Below are positions 1 to 6,544 of a DNA stretch of 7,817 nucleotides, one piece after another. The DNA is taken from the NCBI GenBank assembly GCA_946482545.1, contig CAMLRX010000179.1, positions 1 through 7,817 on the forward strand. Direction: 5' to 3'. Position numbers and translations under genes: made by a program. The notes beneath the pieces were generated by a model that searched no databases, was not told the origin of the DNA, and saw only the letters and a program-made list of their open reading frames with translations. Positions within the stretch are counted from its first letter, which is position 1, and every line of letters starts with the position of its first letter. The stretch comes from an uncultured Flavihumibacter sp. (GTDB lineage: Bacteria; Bacteroidota; Bacteroidia; Chitinophagales; Chitinophagaceae).

Positions 1-2652
1 ATGGAAATACTGGACATTTTCCGTGACCGCGAAGGCAATACCTGGCTCACCACGCGCAAGCAGGGCGCTTTTATTTACAATCCTAAAACCGGGCATTTCG
101 ACCCGGCACTCACCTGTTTGCCTCAACTGATGCACACCAGGATCATGGATGTGGTGCAGGATCCGCTTCTCCCCTATCTCTGGCTGGCCACGGATGATGG
201 TGTACGCCTTTATGACCAGGAAAAAAACAAGTGTCTAACCCGTGAAAATACTGTCGCTCTTTTCCCCTTTCTTTCCGCACCAGAATTCAGGAAGCCCATC
301 CTGAACCTGATGGTCGACCGGCAACACCGGGTATGGATTACTGCCTGGGACGCGGCCACTGTATCCATGCCCACATTTGTATCAGATGACCGGCAACACC
401 TGCGCTTTCACAAAGCAGCCGCCGCAGGAGAGCAAGCCATGTTATTTGAAGACAGCCGGAAAAGAGTCTGGTCGGTAGGGGAATTCTTCACCTCCTACCA
501 ACAGGGCTCCGGTACATTCGAGACCATTCATACCGATGAACGCTACCAATACGGTATTGACTTCGACCGCATCTATCACATCAGTGAAGACAAACAACAT
601 AACCTTTGGCTGGGTACCAGCAACGGTATTTTCCTTTTTAACCCCGATCCTAAAAAAGCGGGAACAGTATTGCTACGCGCGGGGATGGACAAAAAAACTT
701 CGGCGCTCAACATCACCGGCTTCTGCGAAATGCCCGGCGGCGATGTGATTGTAAGTACCTGGGGTTCGGGATTGTATTACTTTGATCCCCAGTTCAGACT
801 TAAAAAGGAATTCAGAACCGGAGACGTGAACGGCGACCTTTGCTGGAGCCTTGCCTACGACAGCGCGCAAAACATCTGGGTCGGCTGCCAGCTCGGTTAC
901 CTGATGCGCTTCGATAAAAAGGGTACCCTCGTGGAGAAAGGGCAGCATCCCGTTTTCGACAACCGCACCATCCGCTGCATCACCGTTGCCCGGAACGGAG
1001 AAGTATGGCTGGGCACCCAACATGGACTGATCGTAAAATATGATCCCGCCACCAACAGCTACACCCGTTTCACCGATCAGCAGTATCCTTCCGGCGAACA
1101 ATTCGGCAACATCAACAAAATCGTGGAAGATCCCAGGGGAAGAATCTGGGCCACCACTTCCACCTATGGCATCATTGAAATCGACCGGCAAACAGGTGCG
1201 GTAAAACAACGTTTCTCCCAGGAAAATAACACCAACAAAACGCTGAGTTACGGGTACGGAGACCTGTTGTGGCTGTCCGATACCTTATTCGCCGCCGCTT
1301 CAGACTACGGCATAGAACTGATCAACCCCGATAACGGCAGGATGAAACAATTCACACTGGCCAACGGACTGCCCGACAACATGATCGTGAACATCCTGAA
1401 AGAGAACGAAGCATACCTTTGTTTCAGCACCAACCACGAAGTGGGCAGGTTACACATTCCTTCCGGGAAAACCGTAGTGTACGGCGCCAGGGACGGCATA
1501 CTGGATGACAACTATGAAAGTATCGCTAACATCCGTTTGCGCAGCGGGAAATTGCTGATCGGCGGCAACAGAACCATCGCATTCATACAACCCGATAAAA
1601 AGGTGGAAGTGGCGCCGCTTCCCAATGTCGCCATCACCGGCTTCAAATTGTTCAGCATCCAGCAACCGCTGGATTCTATACTGAGCCATACCCCCATCCG
1701 CCTATCGCACCGTGAAAATTATTTTACGGTGGAATTCGCTTCGCTCAGTTACGCGGACAAAGATAAAATCGTTTATTACTACCAGTTAGAAGGTGTGGAT
1801 AAGGACTGGGTGCGTGCAGGCAACATCCGCTTCGCCACCTATACCAACCTCGATGGCGGGAACTACACTTTCCGCGTGAAAGCGGAAAAAGCCGATGGCA
1901 GCGCGGTTACGCCGGAAACAACTTTGAAGATACATATCTCCAGTCCCTACTGGCGCTCCTGGTGGTTCTACCTGCTCGCGGCCGTATTACTCGCCGGCGT
2001 TGTGTACCTCGTGCAGCGCATCAGGATACAGCGTTTGTTGGATATGGAAAGCGTGCGCAAACGAATTGCCCGCGACTTGCACGATGATATGGGTTCCACC
2101 CTCAGCACCATCAATATTCTTTCTGAAATGGCCCGGATGAAAATACATACCGACCAGGAACGGGCGCTGGAATTCATCCACAGCATCAGCGACAATTCCT
2201 CCCGTATGATGGAATCCATGGACGATATCGTGTGGTCGATCAACCCCGTTAACGATTCCATGCAGAACATCCTCGCGCGCATGCGCGAATTCGCGACCAC
2301 TGTACTGGAACCCAAAGACATTCTATGCGAGTTCATCATCGACGACCAAGTGCAGCACCTCAAACTTGACCTGGAATCGAGACACGACTTCTTCATGATC
2401 TTCAAAGAATCCGTGAACAACATCGCCAAATACGCCGGTGCCACCCATGTAAAAACTGAAGTCGCCCTAAAAAGAAGCGTATTGTACCTTCGCATAGAAG
2501 ACAATGGCCGCGGCTTCGATACCACGCAGGCGGAATATGGCAACGGCATCGCGAACATGCACAAACGTGCGCAGGAACTGAAAGGTAAACTCAGGTTGGA
2601 CAGTGTTCCCGGAAAAGGAACAGCCATCACACTCGAATTCAATATATCATAA
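1..2652 (+). CDS. Two-component sensor histidine kinase, beta-propeller/Y_Y_Y type (5' partial)
   Basis: This is a periplasmic ligand sensor that should phosphorylate the response regulator downstream. About 12 propeller blades of the Reg_prop type (pattern D..G.lWlgT..G...yd) fill residues 1-540. A Y_Y_Y domain spans about 568-645 (VYYYQLEGVDKDW at 591-603) and one membrane helix about 654-672. The dimerisation/phosphotransfer segment of the HisKA_3 (NarX-like) class has its H-box RIARDLHDDMG with His694. The ATPase domain shows an N-box (ESVNNIAKYA, from 803), a G1 box (EDNGRGF, 833-839), GNGI (847-850) and PGKGT (870-874). All catalytic motifs look intact. There is no fused receiver or AraC domain, so it is not a one-protein hybrid regulator. 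Residue 1 falls inside a blade and no signal peptide is present, so the true start lies upstream. Such proteins usually have 14 blades, so I infer that about two blades and the signal peptide are missing. The ligand is unknown. Confidence 0.93.
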   Translation: MEILDIFRDREGNTWLTTRKQGAFIYNPKTGHFDPALTCLPQLMHTRIMDVVQDPLLPYLWLATDDGVRLYDQEKNKCLTRENTVALFPFLSAPEFRKPILNLMVDRQHRVWITAWDAATVSMPTFVSDDRQHLRFHKAAAAGEQAMLFEDSRKRVWSVGEFFTSYQQGSGTFETIHTDERYQYGIDFDRIYHISEDKQHNLWLGTSNGIFLFNPDPKKAGTVLLRAGMDKKTSALNITGFCEMPGGDVIVSTWGSGLYYFDPQFRLKKEFRTGDVNGDLCWSLAYDSAQNIWVGCQLGYLMRFDKKGTLVEKGQHPVFDNRTIRCITVARNGEVWLGTQHGLIVKYDPATNSYTRFTDQQYPSGEQFGNINKIVEDPRGRIWATTSTYGIIEIDRQTGAVKQRFSQENNTNKTLSYGYGDLLWLSDTLFAAASDYGIELINPDNGRMKQFTLANGLPDNMIVNILKENEAYLCFSTNHEVGRLHIPSGKTVVYGARDGILDDNYESIANIRLRSGKLLIGGNRTIAFIQPDKKVEVAPLPNVAITGFKLFSIQQPLDSILSHTPIRLSHRENYFTVEFASLSYADKDKIVYYYQLEGVDKDWVRAGNIRFATYTNLDGGNYTFRVKAEKADGSAVTPETTLKIHISSPYWRSWWFYLLAAVLLAGVVYLVQRIRIQRLLDMESVRKRIARDLHDDMGSTLSTINILSEMARMKIHTDQERALEFIHSISDNSSRMMESMDDIVWSINPVNDSMQNILARMREFATTVLEPKDILCEFIIDDQVQHLKLDLESRHDFFMIFKESVNNIAKYAGATHVKTEVALKRSVLYLRIEDNGRGFDTTQAEYGNGIANMHKRAQELKGKLRLDSVPGKGTAITLEFNIS

Positions 2653-2667
2653 AATAAAAATGTGCGT

Positions 2668-3306
2668 ATGATCCGGATCGTTTTGTATGAAGACAATACC
2701 CAGCTCAGAGAGGGCCTCAGCATGCTGATCAACGGTTTCGACAAGTTCGCGGTGGCGGGCGCGTTCCGCAACTGCAACAATGTAAAGGAAGAAATCAGGG
2801 AACTGAAGCCTGACGTGGTGCTGATGGATATAGATATGCCGGGAACGAACGGCATTGAAGGGCTGAAACTGATCAGGGAGGTCGACAACCAGGTGAAGGT
2901 GCTGATGCTCACCGTTTTTGATGACAACAAAAACGTGTTTGAAGCCATCCGTTCCGGCGCCGATGGCTACCTGCTCAAAAAAACACCGCCCTCAAAACTG
3001 CTCGAATACATCCAGGACGTGTTTGATGGCGGGGCACCCATGACGAGTTCCATTGCAAGGCAGGTGCTCCAGATGTTCTCCGGACAACCCGTTTCCAACC
3101 GCGAAGAAGACAACTACAACCTTTCCGACCGGGAAAAAGAAGTATTGCAATTGCTGGTGAACGGCTACAGTTATAAAATGATTGCCGCGGAAATGTATAT
3201 TTCAATAGACACGGTAAGGTCGCACATCAAAAAAATCTACGAAAAGTTACACGTGAACTCCAAATCGGAAGCTGTGGCCAAAGCTTTCAAAGACCGGATC
3301 GTTTAA
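2668..3306 (+). CDS. NarL/LuxR-family response regulator
   Basis: This is a DNA-binding response regulator of 212 residues, the usual length for the family, and the likely partner of the kinase 15 nt upstream. The receiver domain (about 1-120) has the acidic pair Glu8/Asp9, phosphoacceptor Asp54 in LMDIDMPG, Thr82 and Lys104 (GYLLKK), so phosphorylation chemistry looks intact. The LuxR-type helix-turn-helix (about 150-207) carries LSDREKEVLQLL, then IAAEMYIS and TVRSHIKKIYEKL, all typical. I chose ATG 2668 because it gives the standard opening MIRIVLYEDN; an in-frame GTG at 2662 would add only two residues. Another ATG at 2660 is out of frame and stops after three codons. There is no Shine-Dalgarno, and translation may be coupled to the kinase gene. 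Co-transcription with the kinase is inferred from the short gap. The regulated genes are unknown; the secreted-protein genes downstream are possible but unproven targets. Confidence 0.95.
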   Translation: MIRIVLYEDNTQLREGLSMLINGFDKFAVAGAFRNCNNVKEEIRELKPDVVLMDIDMPGTNGIEGLKLIREVDNQVKVLMLTVFDDNKNVFEAIRSGADGYLLKKTPPSKLLEYIQDVFDGGAPMTSSIARQVLQMFSGQPVSNREEDNYNLSDREKEVLQLLVNGYSYKMIAAEMYISIDTVRSHIKKIYEKLHVNSKSEAVAKAFKDRIV

Positions 3307-3404
3307 AAGAGACGGCGACAACATTGCCGCCTTAACCGTTGCACCACCACCCCGTTATGTGATAGCTTTCTTCAGATGGTATTGGTTTTCACATCTACAT
3401 GCGA

Positions 3405-3435
3405 TTGTAACGCAGTCCGATTCAGGTGAATTTTG
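3405..3435 (+). promoter_or_regulatory. Candidate Bacteroidota promoter for the lipoprotein gene
   Basis: TTG at 3405-3407 is followed after 20 nt by GAATTTTG at 3428-3435, one mismatch from the Bacteroidota -7 consensus TAnnTTTG. It lies about 35 nt before the ATG at 3472, leaving a short AT-rich leader without Shine-Dalgarno. The spacing equals that of the better promoter at 4311-4341. The imperfect -7 box keeps confidence low. Confidence 0.35.
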
Positions 3436-3471
3436 CGGTACAAATTTCATTACACATTTAAACCAACCATC

Positions 3472-4281
3472 ATGAACATGTTTCAGCAAACCGGCAGAAC
3501 AATTACTGCCGCCCTCGCGTTCGCCGCGCTGCTCCTGGGTACTTCCTGCAAAAAAGACAACGATGAACCCGGAGGAAATAATCCACCCGCAGGCAAGAAG
3601 ATTACCAAATTCGCGGTAGACGCCAACAACTACGTAAGTTTTTCTTACAACAACGACGGCAAACTCAGCAAAATGAAAAGCAGCATGAGTTTCGGGCAGG
3701 CTCCCATCGTCGTGGAAACTTCCTTTACTTATAATGGGAACAAAGTGAAAGAAGTTTTTATGTCGAATGGAGAAAAAAGCGTGATTACCTATACCGGAAA
3801 CTATCCTTCCAAATCAGAAGATTACAATCAGAACAATGTAAAAATCAGTTACGATGAATTCACTTGGAACAACGGAAAACTCGCCCAGACGATAACTTAT
3901 GAAAAAGAGGAAGGGAATACCTATGTGCCCGATTCCAAAGTTACCTACGAGTACCATGCCAATGGCAACCTGAAAACCATTAAGTATTATGCTTATGTTT
4001 CCGGCGATGATGGCTACGAGCTGGAATCTAGGGAGGAATATGAGCAGTACGACAATAAATTCGATCCCATCAGCATCACTTCAAACATGACCGGTATCGT
4101 GGATCCTTCTTACCGCCCCAACAACCCAACGCTCATCAAACATTATGATGCCGAAGGCCTGTTGCAAGCCACGATTGAGAAGATTTACGAGTACGATGCA
4201 CAGGGATATCCCACGAAACTAAAGGAGAAACACACTGAAGACGGGGATACCTACGAAGTAAATTATACCTATACCTACTAA
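3472..4281 (+). CDS. Lipoprotein with YD-like beta repeats, function unknown
   Basis: This is a predicted lipoprotein of 269 residues. Residues 1-25 form a signal peptide: polar start, hydrophobic 13-23, then a lipobox-like GTSC with lipid-bearing Cys26. The residues after the cysteine, KKDNDE, are charged and partly acidic, resembling the signal that sends Bacteroidota lipoproteins to the cell surface, so surface exposure is a reasonable inference. The mature part is a string of tyrosine-rich strand pairs such as FSYNNDGKLSK, FTYNGNKVKEV, YEYHANGNLKTIKYY and YEYDAQGYPTKL, which recall the YD repeats of Rhs proteins and related Bacteroidota beta-rich domains. There is no catalytic signature, toxin tip or further membrane segment. 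ATG 3472 is preferred over a TTG at 3433 because the latter would put a poor hydrophilic extension before the signal peptide. A candidate promoter lies just upstream; no terminator is visible downstream. Confidence 0.85.
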   Translation: MNMFQQTGRTITAALAFAALLLGTSCKKDNDEPGGNNPPAGKKITKFAVDANNYVSFSYNNDGKLSKMKSSMSFGQAPIVVETSFTYNGNKVKEVFMSNGEKSVITYTGNYPSKSEDYNQNNVKISYDEFTWNNGKLAQTITYEKEEGNTYVPDSKVTYEYHANGNLKTIKYYAYVSGDDGYELESREEYEQYDNKFDPISITSNMTGIVDPSYRPNNPTLIKHYDAEGLLQATIEKIYEYDAQGYPTKLKEKHTEDGDTYEVNYTYTY

Positions 4282-4310
4282 AAGCAGGATAAAATACCCA
4301 CTTCATGTGA

Positions 4311-4341
4311 TTGCGGGGAAGAAAAACCAGTTGTACATTTG
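4311..4341 (+). promoter_or_regulatory. Bacteroidota-type promoter of the small secreted protein gene
   Basis: TTG at 4311-4313, a 20-nt spacer and TACATTTG at 4334-4341, an exact match to TAnnTTTG. The ATG at 4362 follows 20 nt later, so the transcript would have a leader of roughly 15 nt. It lies between the stop of the lipoprotein gene and the small ORF, which argues that the ORF is a real, separately transcribed gene. Confidence 0.6.
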
Positions 4342-4361
4342 CGCCAGTTAATCAAACAATC

Positions 4362-4643
4362 ATGAAACAGTTGCTCCTCTCTATTGGAATCCTGGCAGCC
4401 GGTGTTGCCATTGCGAAACTCGATCTGAGCGGTGCGGTGAAGTCCGTGGCCTGTGAGCCGGCAGCGGCCAGTGCGGAAAGCGGAAGGTTTCATGCTAATT
4501 TTTCCCTGCTGGGCAGGCTGCAACAACTGGTTCCTGGTTCAGCCACATCCTCGCTTTGCGAGGAACAGGAACCGGAAACGGCGGCAACCGGTAACGGATT
4601 GCCAGAACGCACCCTGCTGATCTTCCGCCAGTTCGTTAAATAA
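4362..4643 (+). CDS. Small exported protein of unknown function
   Basis: I do not recognise a family. The product is 93 residues long and begins MKQLLLSIGILAAGVAIA, a good Sec signal peptide with likely cleavage after Ala16 or Ala18. The mature part is about 75 residues, with Cys31 and Cys66 as the only cysteines, which could form a disulfide once exported. It has an alanine/serine-rich segment (34-41), an acidic stretch around 67-72 and a basic hydrophobic end (RTLLIFRQFVK). No lipobox is convincing. Support for a real gene comes from the signal peptide, an exact promoter match ending 20 nt before the ATG, and a strong hairpin about 50 nt after the stop. It could be a periplasmic or secreted peptide. 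A longer reading from further upstream is less likely, since it would bury the signal peptide and include the promoter. Confidence 0.6.
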   Translation: MKQLLLSIGILAAGVAIAKLDLSGAVKSVACEPAAASAESGRFHANFSLLGRLQQLVPGSATSSLCEEQEPETAATGNGLPERTLLIFRQFVK

Positions 4644-4695
4644 TCCATAACTTCCCCTTTATACAAGGCGACTTACGGGTAGCCATGAAAAAACG

Positions 4696-4725
4696 ATCTC
4701 AGTGATGGTACGCCTTCACTGAGAT
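4696..4725 (+). terminator. Strong hairpin, possible terminator of the small protein gene
   Basis: Arms ATCTCAGTGA (4696-4705) and TCACTGAGAT (4716-4725) are perfect 10-bp complements. Inside, a T-T mismatch is followed by GG/CC pairs closing a TACG tetraloop. Only TTT follows the stem on the + strand, so intrinsic termination is possible but not textbook. A run of six A residues sits just 5' of the stem, so it could also work on the - strand. It lies 52 nt after the small ORF stop. Confidence 0.45.
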
Positions 4726-4816
4726 TTCCTGTACCGTTCTTGTATCCTGATCCCGTTCTCCTGCGATGCCATTTTGTAAACCCTACTTATAACATAACCC
4801 AAACAATCAATTAAAA

Positions 4817-5791
4817 ATGAAAAAAGTATTCAAAGTACTGGGTATCCTGGTACTGCTGCTGGTGGTGTGCGTGGCCGGCGTGGCCGTGTACATCAAAACA
4901 GCGCTTCCCGATGTTGGCGATGCCCCCGTAATGCAGGTGGATATTACGCCTGAACGGGTTAGCCGCGGCGAATACCTTGCCAATAGTGTAATGGTATGTA
5001 TGGATTGCCACAGCACCCGGAACTGGAACGAATTCTCCGCCCCACCAGTTCCCGGTACCCTTGGAAAAGGTGGTGACCGCTTCGACAGGGAGATGGGCAT
5101 GCCCGGAATTTTCTACGCCCGAAACATTACACCCGCTGGCCTGAAAGACTGGACAGACGGCGAGGTGTTCCGTGCCATTACCTCCGGCGTTTCCAAAGAC
5201 GGGAGGCCTTTGTTCCCCCTGATGCCACATCCTGCCTACGGTCAACTTGACGAAGAAGATATTAAAAGTGTGATCGCTTATCTCCGCACCTTACCCGCAA
5301 TCGAAAACGAAGTTCCGCTTCCTGAAGTGGATTTTCCTTTCAGCTATATCCTGAATACAATCCCCAAGAAACCGGCTTTTACCAAAAAGCCCGCAGAGAC
5401 CGATACGCTGGCCTATGGCAAATACCTGATTACCGCGGCCAGTTGCGTAGAATGCCATTCTCCGTTTGAAAAAGGCGCACCGGTATTTGAAAAGGCTTTT
5501 TCCGGCGGAAGGGCCTTCCCTATGCCCACTGGTACGCTGTATACGTCCAACCTCACCCCGCATGAAACCGGCATTAAAAACTGGACGAAAGAAATGTTTA
5601 TAGAAAGGTTCAAAATGTACGCGGACAGCGGCCGCCAACATGTACCCGTTAAACAGGGCGATTTCAACACCATCATGCCCTGGACAATGTACGCGAACAT
5701 GAAAGAGAGTGACCTGGGCGCTATATACGCGTTCCTCCGCACCGTACCGGCTTTAGAGAATAAGGTGGAAAAATTCGTGCCCCGGAAGTAG
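4817..5791 (+). CDS. Membrane-anchored di-haem cytochrome c
   Basis: This is an electron-transfer protein of 324 residues, held in the cytoplasmic membrane by one N-terminal helix (about 7-26, uncleaved anchor or signal) with the rest in the periplasm. Two cytochrome c domains each carry a covalent haem site: CMDCH at 61-65 and CVECH at 210-214. Likely distal methionine ligands are Met136 (LMPHP) and Met287 (IMPW). The repeated pattern YARNITP...W..GE.FRAI / YTSNLTP...W..EMFIERF, then SVIAYLRTLPA / AIYAFLRTVPA, shows that the two halves are duplicated domains. Such cytochromes often accept electrons from a periplasmic dehydrogenase, but no dehydrogenase or oxidase gene is nearby, so the partner is unknown. 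The start is ATG 4817, preceded by an AT-rich region without Shine-Dalgarno. No clear promoter was found; CCATTTTG at 4769-4776 is a weak -7 candidate whose nearest TTG is too far upstream (26 nt). The rpsF promoter begins 7 nt after the stop. Confidence 0.93.
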   Translation: MKKVFKVLGILVLLLVVCVAGVAVYIKTALPDVGDAPVMQVDITPERVSRGEYLANSVMVCMDCHSTRNWNEFSAPPVPGTLGKGGDRFDREMGMPGIFYARNITPAGLKDWTDGEVFRAITSGVSKDGRPLFPLMPHPAYGQLDEEDIKSVIAYLRTLPAIENEVPLPEVDFPFSYILNTIPKKPAFTKKPAETDTLAYGKYLITAASCVECHSPFEKGAPVFEKAFSGGRAFPMPTGTLYTSNLTPHETGIKNWTKEMFIERFKMYADSGRQHVPVKQGDFNTIMPWTMYANMKESDLGAIYAFLRTVPALENKVEKFVPRK

Positions 5792-5798
5792 TACCCCG

Positions 5799-5829
5799 TT
5801 TGCTTTTTCAATATAAAGCTTTACCTTTG
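5799..5829 (+). promoter_or_regulatory. Promoter of the rpsF-rpsR-rplI operon
   Basis: TTTG at 5799-5802, a 19-nt spacer and TACCTTTG at 5822-5829, an exact match to the Bacteroidota consensus TAnnTTTG. Transcription should start a few bases after 5829, giving a leader of about 75 nt before rpsF. The promoter begins almost directly after the cytochrome gene stop, so the ribosomal operon is transcribed independently of it. Confidence 0.68.
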
Positions 5830-5844
5830 CACCCCATTTTGGGT

Positions 5845-5880
5845 GTAAACCGTACTGCTTCTAGTGAGCGTGTGGTTTGC
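5845..5880 (+). promoter_or_regulatory. Long hairpin in the rpsF leader, candidate bS6:bS18 autoregulatory element
   Basis: Read by eye, bases 5845-5855 pair with 5870-5880 (GTAAACC with GGTTTGC, then GTAC with GTGT including G-U pairs). After a bulged T5856, bases 5857-5860 pair with 5866-5869, closing a five-base loop. This gives 15 pairs in 36 nt. A CCG at 5850-5852 sits in the stem. rpsF mRNAs of many bacteria carry a leader bound by the bS6:bS18 complex with a conserved CCG, so autoregulation is a plausible role. I cannot confirm that this hairpin matches that family. Confidence 0.5.
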
Positions 5881-5910
5881 GGAATTAAAAATTAAACAAA
5901 AACAGGGATC

Positions 5911-6264
5911 ATGAACAATTACGAATTGATGGTGATTTTTACCCCTGTGCTTTCTGATGATGATTTCAAAGCGTCTCAGAAAAAGTACATCGACCTGCTC
6001 ACAGAAGCAGGCGGATCGGTGGTTCACACGAACCCCTGGGGACTGAAATCACTGGCGTACCCTATCCAGAAGAAGACCACAGGTATTTACTGGGTCCTGG
6101 AGTACAGTGCGCCATCCGACTTCAATGAGAAGCTGAAGATCCAGCTTCTGCGTGACGAGAGCGTTCTCCGTCACATGGCTACCAAACTCGATAAATACGC
6201 CGTCGAGTACAATGCGAAAAAGAGAAGTGGCGTACAGGCTTCATCCGAAAAAGTGGAGGGTTAA
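5911..6264 (+). CDS. rpsF: 30S ribosomal protein bS6
   Basis: bS6 sits on the platform of the small ribosomal subunit, bound to bS18 and helix 22 of 16S rRNA. The 117-residue product is of normal length. It opens with NYELMVIF (3-10), has the central WGLKSLAYPIQKKTTGIYW block (43-61) and ends the fold with RDESVLRHM (81-89), all typical of the family. The tail from about residue 100 is polar and should be disordered. It is the first gene of the operon, with rpsR starting 3 nt after its stop. The base sequence before ATG 5911 (CAGGGATC) offers only a weak, close Shine-Dalgarno. The end of the gene also carries the ribosome-binding site of rpsR, so translation of the two is probably coupled. 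Expression is probably controlled by the hairpin in the leader. Identification is secure from sequence and from the conserved gene order. Confidence 0.98.
   Translation: MNNYELMVIFTPVLSDDDFKASQKKYIDLLTEAGGSVVHTNPWGLKSLAYPIQKKTTGIYWVLEYSAPSDFNEKLKIQLLRDESVLRHMATKLDKYAVEYNAKKRSGVQASSEKVEG
6255..6260 (+). promoter_or_regulatory. Strong Shine-Dalgarno of rpsR inside the rpsF 3' end
   Basis: GGAGGG at 6255-6260 lies in the last codons of rpsF, 7 nt before the rpsR ATG at 6268. It matches the core of the anti-Shine-Dalgarno, unlike the upstream regions of the genes outside this operon. Confidence 0.7.
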
Positions 6265-6267
6265 TTT

Positions 6268-6534
6268 ATGGCCAAAGCAAACGAGATCAAGTATTTAACT
6301 GCGATCAAGACCGAAAAGCGCCAGAAGAAATACTGCCGCTTCAAGAAGATGGGGATCAAGTACATCGATTACAAAGATGGCGAGTTCCTGAAGAAATTTA
6401 TCAACGAGCAGGGTAAACTGTTGCCCCGCAGGATCACCGGTAACTCCCTGAAGTTTCAGCGGAAGGTATCTGATGCTGTGAAAAAAGCCCGTCAGATGGC
6501 GATATTGCCCTACGTAACAGACCTGTTAAAGTAA
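6268..6534 (+). CDS. rpsR: 30S ribosomal protein bS18
   Basis: bS18 binds bS6 and 16S rRNA on the platform of the 30S subunit, close to the 3' end of 16S rRNA. The product is 88 residues, a normal length. Family marks are [17 protein letters not shown] (21-37), the LPRRITGNS block (52-60) and the C-terminal [19 protein letters not shown] (64-82). Cys23 is a lone cysteine and not part of the multi-cysteine zinc set found in some bS18 proteins. The N-terminus is short and basic. It is the middle gene of the operon, 3 nt after rpsF and 10 nt before rplI. Its stop codon TAA overlaps the Shine-Dalgarno of rplI, so ribosomes finishing here can readily reload. In Bacteroidota, bS18 with bS6 and bS21 forms the pocket that hides the anti-Shine-Dalgarno tail. 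Confidence 0.98.
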   Translation: MAKANEIKYLTAIKTEKRQKKYCRFKKMGIKYIDYKDGEFLKKFINEQGKLLPRRITGNSLKFQRKVSDAVKKARQMAILPYVTDLLK

Positions 6535-6539
6535 GGAGG
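6534..6539 (+). promoter_or_regulatory. Consensus Shine-Dalgarno of rplI
   Basis: AGGAGG at 6534-6539 begins on the last base of the rpsR stop codon and ends 5 nt before ATG 6545. It is a perfect match to the anti-Shine-Dalgarno, rare in Bacteroidota, and fixes the rplI start. Confidence 0.85.
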
Positions 6540-6544
6540 ACACC

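Noticed and set aside
673..1209. 178-codon open frame on the - strand within the propeller region
   Set aside because: It lies opposite the propeller blades of the kinase, has no recognisable domain or start context, and follows from the codon bias of the real gene.
1968..2948. Long open frame of 326 codons on the - strand across the kinase and regulator junction
   Set aside because: It is antisense to two genes with intact, well-known motifs, and its translation is a Ser/Leu-rich string with no domain.
3314..3331. Small hairpin GGCG-A-CAA / TTG-C-CGCC after the response regulator stop
   Set aside because: It has an internal mismatch, a two-base loop and no T-run, so I do not call it a terminator.
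3433..3471. Upstream TTG start giving a 13-residue longer lipoprotein
   Set aside because: The extension would precede the signal peptide and start inside the candidate -7 box; ATG 3472 gives a standard lipoprotein signal.
5830..5845. CACCC/GGGTG hairpin at the start of the rpsF leader
   Set aside because: The 5' arm directly follows the -7 box and is probably upstream of, or at, the transcription start. It also competes for G5845 with the longer stem 5845-5880.
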